From NCBI GenBank assembly GCA_027596945.1, contig JADGJH010000585.1, positions 1 through 15,365 on the forward strand: a stretch of DNA of 15,365 nt. The letters are read 5' to 3'. Made by a program: the position numbers and the translations under genes. The notes beneath the pieces are model-generated. The model saw nothing but the letters and a program-made list of their open reading frames with translations. It was not told where the DNA came from and made no database searches. Source of the stretch: Physocladia obscura (Eukaryota > Chytridiomycota > Chytridiomycetes > Chytridiales > Chytriomycetaceae). Each line of letters begins with the position of its first letter. Within the stretch, counting starts at the first letter, position 1. Positions 9,194 to 15,365 of this stretch are shown here, piece by piece.

Positions 9194-9577
9194 TTAGAAC
9201 TGGAGAGCTTGGCCTTTAGTCTTTTTGTCTCCTCCCAACTCAAAGTGTTTGCAACGCTTGAGGGGCAGCTGGTGCTTGTACTTGCACACGTTGCATTCGA
9301 GACGGAGCACAATCTTTTTGGTAGTCTTGGCCTTCTTGTGGAAAATGGGCTTGGTCTGCCCCCCATATCCGGATTGTTTACGGTCGTAACGACGTTTTCC
9401 TATTCGATCAATTTGTTGGTTCGAATGTGTCAAATAATTTTTTGAACAGCGTGGGTTCGACAAACCCTGAGCAAAGAGGGAAGCCTTTCCAGCCTTGTAC
9501 TGGGTAACTTTGTGTGGAGTGTGTTTACGGCACTGCTTTCCCTTGCAAAAAGTATTTCGGGTCTTTGGAATATTAAC
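9194..9577 (-). CDS. RPL42: 60S ribosomal protein eL42 (L36A/L44), start exon not located
   Basis: Model: complement(join(9194..9399, 9466..9577)) codes residues 2-106; the family is 106 residues long. The protein sits at the ribosomal E site and has a zinc ribbon. Seen: [51 protein letters not shown], the CNVC and C-terminal [16 protein letters not shown] block. Pro56 (GGQTKP) is the common, cycloheximide-sensitive form known from yeasts. The intron 9400-9465 (66 bases) is GT-AG. The reading starts right after an AACAG acceptor at 9578-9582 and a stop follows upstream, so the initiator ATG must be in a separate exon, as is usual for this gene. No convincing ATG-GT candidate is near; the one at 9903-9905 lies antisense inside another coding fragment. 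Confidence 0.93.
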   Translation of the reverse strand, partial: VNIPKTRNTFCKGKQCRKHTPHKVTQYKAGKASLFAQGLSNPRCSKNYLTHSNQQIDRIGKRRYDRKQSGYGGQTKPIFHKKAKTTKKIVLRLECNVCKYKHQLPLKRCKHFELGGDKKTKGQALQF

Positions 9578-9640
9578 CTGTTCAAATAATTGTTTCGATT
9601 GCGATCAGTAATTTGTCTTTGTTATTTGGTGAAAATGCAG

Positions 9641-9986
9641 GATATTCGCAAATATTGAACAATTGCCACAAGATTCATACGGAATAGATGTGTTTTCGAA
9701 AAAATTCGTGGTACGCTTGGAATCAGAACGTGTTGAAGATGTACATCTCGATGACTCTGCATATGTATATATCCTGATTTAACTTCGTTCTCTGATTATA
9801 TCGACATAGACAGCAATAAATCGAAATATGCGCAGAATATCTGTAACAATTGGTCCGGTGGCCTTATGGATGGAGATGGATAAGGGTGTTGAGTGGTTGA
9901 ACCATTTTGGATTGGACAATATAATTCTGACTGACAAATCATCCAAGTTCGATATATTTTTCGCATTTCATTCACAAATCGGTTAA
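9641..9986 (+). pseudogene. Orphan spliced coding fragment, 5' end missing
   Basis: Two blocks, 9641-9764 and 9810-9986, join through a 45-base intron (GTATAT...CATAG) to give about 100 residues ending at TAA 9984-9986. The sequence is clearly protein-like: IFANIEQLPQDSYGIDVFSK, KFVVRLESERVEDVHLDDSA, then RRISVTIGPVALWMEMDKGV and NIILTDKSSKFDIFFAFHSQ. A stop precedes the first block in frame, no ATG is available, and exon 2 of eL42 on the other strand begins 64 bases upstream, so there is no room for an N-terminus. It is either the surviving 3' part of a truncated gene or a gene whose first exon is antisense to eL42. I do not recognise the family. Confidence 0.5.
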
Positions 9987-10050
9987 CTCAAACGATCACT
10001 CATAAGGTCTTGCTTCAGTAACTGTTTCTATGCTTTTCTATAATATCTAT

Positions 10051-10313
10051 TCAACCTTGGGTCTCATTTCCTTCAACACCCATCGCCATTTGCGGCGTTC
10101 TAGCATCGATAATATAGTGATTGACGCAATTGGGACAGTATTCGTCTGCTTCATCGAATGTTTCGAGACTCTTGCGAAACACTTTTTACACTTTTTGCAC
10201 GCAAACACCATCTCTTTGGTTTTTCTGAGTCAGACTGTGATTCGAAGTCTCACGTTCATCACATATACATTTTTCAAGGAAAATTTCAAAATTATTCACA
10301 CGAAGCATAATAA
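10051..10313 (-). pseudogene. Frame-broken CHY-type zinc-finger protein remnant
   Basis: Minus-strand readings resemble a roughly 100-residue fungal CHY zinc-finger protein. One frame gives RKTKEMVFACKKCKK (10228-10180); the next frame gives VFRKSLETFDEADEYCPNC, then NHYIIDARTPQMAM and GVEG, ending at TGA 10051-10053. The two belong together (C..C...FRK...EaDEyCP.C.NH is a family signature) but are offset by one base at a five-base run (10183-10187). Upstream, a third frame gives CICDERETSNHSL, which resembles the expected C..CH.E...HPL but lacks a cysteine-histidine pair. With at least two frame breaks and lost ligands this looks decayed. It lies directly downstream of RPA43 on the same strand. 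Sequencing error at homopolymers could explain the clearest break but not the lost ligands. Confidence 0.55.
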
Positions 10314-10326
10314 TTATAACATTTAA

Positions 10327-11538
10327 TCATTTTTCTTCCTTGGATTTCTTTTTCTTTTCCTTCTTTCCTTTCTTAGTTGAAACTAGTACCTCTTCTTCAG
10401 CAACAGCTTCACTCTTCCGCTTCTTTGGTTTCGTTTCCACAACAACATTATCGGCACCTTCAACAACAGCCTTTTCGCCCTTATTTGCTTTAACGCTTTT
10501 TTTAATTTTTTCGCTGACTGGAATGATAGCTTCTTCGCCGTCATTTTTTATACTAAGCACCCATTCATCCGCGTCAGCTTCATTGGCATCGTTCTGTTCC
10601 GCCTCAATGTCCAAATAAATTTTCGACAATGAAGACGGCAGGATTTCTTTGGCTCCATTTTTCGATTTTTTCTTGGTTGAAGTTGTTGCCGTTGTTACTG
10701 TTGATTTATTTCCTGGATCTGTCTCACTAATGGCGATTGAGGTTGGATTGGCAGTGGCGAATGAAGAGTTTAAAACTATTAGGCCTGTCTTTTCGGCGAG
10801 TTTCGTTAGGGATCCAGAGATTGAGAGCATGTTGTTTGATGTGAGGAGTCTGAGAAAAAAAAAAAGGGTAATGAATAAAATAATGAAGTTGTTACAATTT
10901 TCTAAAGCTTACTCAACGGTCGTGAATTTGACTATGGAACTGGGCGCGATACATTCTCCGGTTTCATTTCCATCTGTATCTAAACGGTCCCAAACATTTG
11001 TGTCGTGGTTAAAAACGAACTCTTCTTTTCGGACATTTTCCGCAGATATAGATGCATTAAAGACGCCATGTACAAGTAGACCAATGTGATCTGGCGAGAC
11101 TTTGTTGACTATTCCGACTGGGCAACATAAAAAACAATAAAAAGATCAACAATACACTGTTAGTTTCCACGAATTACAAATACTGTTACGAGAAGCATTT
11201 TAAAAAATAGTTAACCAAGTAACGAATCTTCTTTTGGTGCAAAAAGCGTAAATTTGCAGGTTGCGTATAGATGGCAGTATGGCGAGTCGAATAAAACATT
11301 TGCTGCTTTATCAATGATTTTCACATCCGAGTAAGCGACTGGAACGCCTTTGAGTTCTGCAATATATCTAAAGAAAACAAAACCAATCATCATTAAATCC
11401 AATTAAAGGAAATGAAAAAAATAGTACAAACCGCATCAGATACGAGTTGAGCTGCTCTTTTACGCCTTGCATAAAGTTCCCGATATAGTATGGTGCCAAG
11501 TGGAAATATATTTGCACAGTCACACAAGATAATGACAT
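10327..11538 (-). CDS. RPA43: RNA polymerase I subunit Rpa43
   Basis: Model: complement(join(10327..10849, 10913..11117, 11216..11367, 11432..11538)), 328 residues (yeast 326). Rpa43 with Rpa14 forms the stalk of RNA polymerase I and binds the initiation factor Rrn3 in the nucleolus. Seen: the N-terminal RPB7-like domain at about 1-86 (IYFHLAPYYIGNFMQGVKEQ, GVPVAYSDVKII, LFAPKEDSLL), the S1/OB-like domain at about 87-155 (GIVNKVSPDHIGLLVHGVFN, then ASISAENVRKEEFVFNHD), and a C-terminal tail that is acidic and then lysine-rich (KKGKKEKKKKSKEEK), typical of nucleolar proteins. Introns are 63, 98 and 64 bases. A strong polypyrimidine-CAG precedes the ATG, so a 5' untranslated intron or a few more N-terminal residues are possible. 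Starts 51 bases from the divergent TPR gene. Confidence 0.9.
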
Positions 11539-11589
11539 CTGGTTGCACAAAAAAAAAAAGAAAAAAAATTAATTGTCAAAAAAAGCGAA
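11539..11589. promoter_or_regulatory. 51-base divergent promoter region
   Basis: Spacer between the RPA43 start (minus) and the TPR gene start (plus). It contains a long A-rich tract (T-rich on the minus strand, 11549-11568) ending at an acceptor-like CAACCAG for the minus strand. Poly(dA:dT) tracts keep promoters free of nucleosomes in yeasts, so a shared promoter is plausible, but this is inferred from position. Confidence 0.4.
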
Positions 11590-13663
11590 ATGACCACACC
11601 GCGTCAACTTCTCGCACAAGCGCAAACAGCAATCGCGAAAGGCGATACAAGCAGCGCAATCGCCGCATTCACTGTTCTAATTGACGCCGCCGAACGAGAC
11701 CCAACAGGCTTCAATCCAGTTTTAGCGGTCCTCTCGCGATCTTCATGCCGTAAGATTCGTAATTTCGCAGTTTATGTTTCACGCCGATAATAATAACAAA
11801 GCACAGACATGCAATCGAAAAATTACACGTCGGCCCTACAAGACGCGCTTACAGCTCTCAAACTTGCCAACGTCAAAACGCCACAGGAACTGTATCCGGG
11901 ATGCTATTCGTCGCGATCGGCGGCGGCGTCGTACGCGGCGGACGCATCGCGTGCGCTTGGGAACCAGAACGATTTCATGGCGTATAAAAGGATGGCGACA
12001 GAATTGATGAAAAACGATGCGAAAAAGGCGGAACAGGCTGAAGACTTGAAAGGGATTGGGAATCGGCTGTTTAAAGTGAGAAGAAAAAAAATATCTGAGT
12101 AGCGCCAATCGTTTTCATGTTAAAAACTAATTGAGATAGGAAGGAAAACTTTCAGAAGCTTTAGACACTTACAAGCAAGCAATCTCGCTCGATAATTCCA
12201 ATGCTGCGTTGTTATCTAACACTTCGCTTGTGATGCTTAGACTCGGCCTTTTCGAAGACGCGTTGAATGTACGTTGAAGGAAAAAAAAAAGAATCAACCT
12301 CCATTTTCATGATTTTAAAAGAATTCCAGGCCGCAGAACGATGCGTGAATCTCAAACCAGAATGGCCAAAAGGATACTTCCGCAAAGGAAACGTGCTTCT
12401 AGCGCTCGCGAGACCAACGGAAGCTGCGAAAGCGTTTCAAGAAAGTCTTGAAATCACGCCGGATGATGTGGAATTGAAGCAAGTGTATATGGAAGCTGTG
12501 AAACGCGCAAATATTACGCCTGAATCAAATGTTGCGTCTGCGAGTTTATTGAACAATGGTGGTACTACTGGTCGTTCAGATGAAGATTTGTCGCATGCGA
12601 AAAAAATGATGGGAATGATGATGGATTTGCGTTATAATTCGTTTGTAAGTGCTTCTCTTTTTTTTATTTGTACGTATGTATTTAACGAAAATTTTTTTTT
12701 AAGGATGTGAAAGAGTTTTTTGCAAAATCTCCACATCTTGTTGACTTTTCGCAATGGTCAACAGAGGTTACGCCGCTTCTTACACAACGAAAGAATATTG
12801 ATTTTATTCAAGATATAATAGGATTAATTAAACGCGATAATTCGGCATTTAAAATAACTGTAAATCTTTTTATGGTGATATTGTTATTTTCCTCCGCTCA
12901 TTTAATTTTTTTCTAGGATATGTCGTATAAACAATTGATACTTCCAGAAGCACCGTTGATTTCATCGCTCATTCTTCTTCGTTTGTTTACCACTGCTGCG
13001 TCATTTTCATCAAAAGCAAAAAAAACCTCCAGTGACAACACGCTTGTACGCAAATCATGGACGCTGGCATTCACACACCAAGCAACGGCATTTAATACAG
13101 TTTTTGCAGAATCTTCCTCGTCAGTTTTGGTTGATCAGGTGTCCTTGCACAAGACTTACGCGGTTTTAATTGACCGTGAGGCAGGGCATGTTTTTGATTT
13201 CCTCGCTGTTTGGGATCGTGAGAATGGAGGTGGTGGGGGTGGTGAAAACGGGTATATGGGAAAAATTCTGGCGAGTTCTTCTCTATCTCCTGGTACTGGT
13301 GGTGTGGTTGTTTACACGTGTGATGATTGGAAAAAAGCGCAAGAGTATGTGGAAGGATTTTATGACGGATTAAATGCCGAAAAAAAGGGCCAAAAACAGA
13401 ACGGAAAAAAGATTGAAAAGGTTGTGGCTATGGACACTGATCAAGCTACTGTTCCAGATTCTGTTCAAGAAGAGGCGGAAGGCGATATAAGTGAAATTCA
13501 GATGGAAAATTACTTGAAGATTCCAAAGGCTCCAGGGAAACGGAGAAAACAACAGCCCAGAGTTTGCTTTGGTCTTTTGACGAAGAATGATTTAGTAGAT
13601 GTTGCACTTGCTAGTGCAGTGTTTGTTGTGGGGGCTGGTATCTGTGTTGCATATTTTTTATGA
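11590..13663 (+). CDS. Tail-anchored TPR co-chaperone-like protein
   Basis: Model: join(11590..11749, 11807..12075, 12140..12268, 12330..12644, 12704..12859, 12917..13663), 591 residues. The N-terminus has a TPR-like pair (QLLAQAQTAIAKGDTSSAI, about 5-35), then a three-repeat TPR domain at about 133-240 (KGIGNRLFKEGKLSEALDTY; PEWPKGYFRKGNVLLALARP). Residues K135, N139, N170, K200 and R204 reproduce exactly the 4-31-30-4 spacing of the carboxylate clamp in Hop/Sti1 TPR1, so binding of Hsp70/Hsp90 EEVD tails is likely. Next come a methionine-rich linker (KKMMGMMMDLRYNSF) and a 250-residue C-terminal domain I do not recognise, containing a Gly run and an acidic stretch, ending in a single hydrophobic segment (about 570-591) at the extreme C-terminus, which predicts a tail-anchored protein facing the cytosol. 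Organelle (mitochondrion or ER) is not determined. Confidence 0.82.
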
Positions 13664-13738
13664 GTGAAAACAAAAAGTGGAAAATTTTTCAAAATCCCAT
13701 TCAATTTGCACGATTCATCACCAAATCAAATCAGGCAA

Positions 13739-14916
13739 ATGGCGGAAAGTGGGCCAGACATAGAAGCTGAAGCGGGTCTGGAACGCAGCAACTTAACGCT
13801 CAGCGATACGTCGGAAGAAGAAGAGGCGGACAAGATGGAGATGGATTTGGACAACGACGTGGAGGATGGCGTTGCGCTGCACCACTGCGAGCGGTGCGTG
13901 CTGATCCGGCCGTTGGCGCAAACTGGGTATGAGGACGGCGAAGGCATTGAGGAAAGCGAAGATGCCGCGGATTTTGAGAACGTGAGTACGCTGGACAGCG
14001 GCGATGGACAGTCTTCGGTTAGCGCGAGTGTCGGCTCCAGTAAGGTTTACCGCCACTGTCTCGCCGACTTTGACACTGCGCAAGCTGCGCGTGCTGCCGC
14101 CGCCGTGGCCGAGCAACTACAAACTCAGCAAATGCTCCTCATGACCGCAATTGACTACGCGCTGGTTTATGCCCTGCACTCGTTCGTCGCAACTCTCGAA
14201 GGCCAAGTTTGCGTGCTGAAGGGTGATCCGCTTGCCCTCCTCGACGACTCAAACTCATACTGGTGGCTGGTACGATGCTGCAAAACGGACGAGGTACCAA
14301 TTCCTAAGCAACAATCAAAACAAATCCAATAAAAAATTAAATATAAACCCAGATTGGCTACATCCCCGCTGAAAACATTGAAACCCCCAGCGAACGGATT
14401 GCCCGCCTCAATCGCATCAGAAACGTCCAGCTCGCCCTCGTCGCTGACGTCGACTTTGACCAGGTCGTTCCCCACACAGATCATGAGAAACCTCTCCGTT
14501 TCGCTTCTTCTCCTGTCGTTTTTGAGGAATACTTTCTCGGCGAAGAATATTACGATGAAGAAGACATTGGCGATGACGATCTTACCTCTGCCGCTGTCGA
14601 TGATACACACACGAACCTAAACCTGGGCGACGAAAATTCAGTCACCGCCTCTGCCACAACCACTTCTACTGCGAACGTCTCTATTGCTATCAACTCTTCA
14701 TTATTTCCTAATGATTCGTCTTATGATGCATCAACAGCTAAACTTGTTGCTTCTTCGAAAAAACCTGATAATTCCAATAAACAAGATGACGAACGTGATG
14801 ATTCGAGCATTTCCGAAAAACGCGAGTCTTTCTGGGTAAATAAAGTCAAAGAAGCGAGTAAATTAACAGGCAAAGCGAATTATAAATTGCGTGTATTAAG
14901 CTTAGCAGAAAATTAA
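13739..14916 (+). CDS. Bud14/Tea4-type SH3 domain protein
   Basis: Model: join(13739..14293, 14353..14916), 372 residues, one 59-base GT-AG intron inside the SH3 domain. Seen: an acidic N-terminus (SEEEEADKMEMDLDND), an alanine/glutamine stretch, then the SH3 domain at about 143-197 (YALHSFVATLEGQV, LLDDSNSYWWLV, GYIPAENIETPSERIARLN). The ALH.F.A..EG and IETP.ERLARLN flanks are those of fungal Tea4/Wsh3 and Bud14, which bring protein phosphatase 1 to cell tips and control formins and polarity. The rest is Asp/Glu- and Ser/Thr-rich and ends near a basic FWVNKVKEASKLTGKANYKL. The protein is much shorter than Bud14 or Tea4 and no RVxF PP1 site is obvious, so same role is inferred from the SH3 only. 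The first exon is strikingly GC- and CpG-rich. Start chosen at the first ATG. Confidence 0.75.
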
Positions 14917-14928
14917 TAATCTGAAAAT

Positions 14929-15365
14929 ATGAATACGACACAGAACCGCGTCAAAAAGAATGTCTCATTTAGTACAACTGATGCAAGAAGAGGCAGAAAA
15001 ATGAGTGTAGATGTGCACCAAGGCCGGCCAGGATCCACAAGTAGAACAAGGGAAGAGCAGAGGACTGCACCGATTGGCGAATCTCCCAAACCACCGATAT
15101 CCTCTCGACCATCATTAGCAAATATTATGCCGCCTACAGCTGCTTTAACAGGCGCCATTCCAACCACTATTCGTGTTCTTCGAATTTACTCTGGAAATGT
15201 CGATCTGAATGCAACATTCAAGACTGTTGCTTGGAGTGAAGACAGCACTGTTGCAAACCTCCTTGAAAACTCTCTGAAAAAATTCAAAATATTAAATGCA
15301 ACGTCTGGCGAATATTACCTCAGTATTTTACATTTTGATTCTCGTAAGTTCTATTTTTTTTTTTT
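14929..15365 (+). CDS. Ras-association (RA) domain protein, 5' part only
   Basis: The first exon runs 14929-15343 (138 codons plus one base) and ends at a GTAAGT donor at 15344; the window stops inside the intron. Residues 1-75 are basic and polar (QNRVKKNVSFSTTDARRGRK) and Pro/Ser-rich, probably disordered. From about 78 the sequence TTIRVLRIYSGNVDLNATFK, then TVANLLENSLKKF and YYLSILHFDS follows the ubiquitin-like Ras-association fold (I.VY.G......TFKT......T...ll..al.kF.......Y.L). RA domains bind GTP-loaded Ras/Rap-type GTPases. The remainder, including any catalytic or PH domain, is outside the window. The ATG sits 12 bases after the SH3 gene stop; an in-frame TAA lies just upstream, so the genes are not fused in this reading. 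Confidence 0.65.
   Translation, partial: MNTTQNRVKKNVSFSTTDARRGRKMSVDVHQGRPGSTSRTREEQRTAPIGESPKPPISSRPSLANIMPPTAALTGAIPTTIRVLRIYSGNVDLNATFKTVAWSEDSTVANLLENSLKKFKILNATSGEYYLSILHFDSRKFYFFF

Noticed and set aside
9415..9430. GGTTCGAATG resembling a tRNA B box
   Set aside because: Inside the eL42 intron; no matching A box, acceptor stem or cloverleaf could be found around it.
9903..9905. ATG followed by GT on the minus strand as the eL42 start exon
   Set aside because: It lies antisense inside the coding part of the plus-strand fragment (LNHFGL), needs a weak GTTCAA donor and a 325-base intron, far longer than others here; not adopted.
10340..11089. Plus-strand open frames rich in Phe, Ser and Val
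   Set aside because: Antisense shadows of the lysine-rich tail and S1 domain of RPA43.
13664..13738. GTG or earlier in-frame extension of the SH3 protein
   Set aside because: The upstream stretch begins right at the TPR gene stop and has no ATG; the first ATG at 13739 opens a typical acidic N-terminus.
13726..14610. Minus-strand open frames
   Set aside because: Antisense shadows of the SH3 gene; the sense strand shows a clear SH3 domain across a splice junction.
1..15365. CRISPR array, insertion sequence, rRNA or intact transposon
   Set aside because: No regularly spaced repeats, transposase-like frames, terminal repeats or rRNA-like sequence seen on either strand.

Overview
The window looks like nuclear DNA of a flagellated, early-diverging (chytrid-like) fungus. 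Nearly every gene is split by short GT-AG introns (39 to about 100 bases), genes are packed tightly on both strands, and the content is fungal: a nuclear-rim protein of the Nur1/DUF2418 type, an ORM/ORMDL sphingolipid regulator, a Clr2-type silencing-domain protein, ribosomal protein eL42, RNA polymerase I subunit Rpa43 and a Bud14/Tea4-type SH3 protein. DNAAF4, an axonemal dynein assembly factor, points to a motile cilium, so an early-diverging lineage fits better than Ascomycota or Basidiomycota. All splice models were built by hand from reading frames and conserved residues; no transcript or database search was available.

Left part (1-5030): the nuclear-rim gene (minus) and DNAAF4 (plus, 9 exons) diverge with only 23 bases between their start codons. 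DNAAF4 converges on the ORM gene (minus, 5 exons). Behind ORM lies an 800-base stretch of broken minus-strand reading frames, part of which resembles the checkpoint clamp subunit HUS1, then a small two-exon gene of unknown function (4697-5028).

Middle (5118-9193): a six-exon gene for an 800-residue protein with an N-terminal Clr2 silencing domain and a long low-complexity tail, followed by 1.35 kb with no supported gene. From about 5784 to 9167 this region holds only 7 CpG dinucleotides by eye count, while both flanks have ordinary CpG density. The depleted domain covers the gene body and its 3' flank but spares the 5' end, a pattern expected from long-term cytosine methylation and deamination.

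Right part (9194-15365): eL42 (minus, start exon not found), an orphan spliced plus-strand coding fragment, a frame-broken CHY-type zinc-finger remnant (minus), complete RPA43 (minus, 4 exons), a divergent tail-anchored TPR protein with a perfect Hsp70/Hsp90 carboxylate-clamp spacing (plus, 6 exons), a GC-rich SH3 gene (plus, 2 exons), and, only 12 bases after its stop, the first exon of a Ras-association-domain gene cut by the window end.

The clearest unusual signals are the sharply bounded CpG-poor domain over a silencing-factor gene and the clustering of decayed or truncated coding fragments at 3.9-4.7 kb and 9.6-10.3 kb in an otherwise intact, compact gene landscape.
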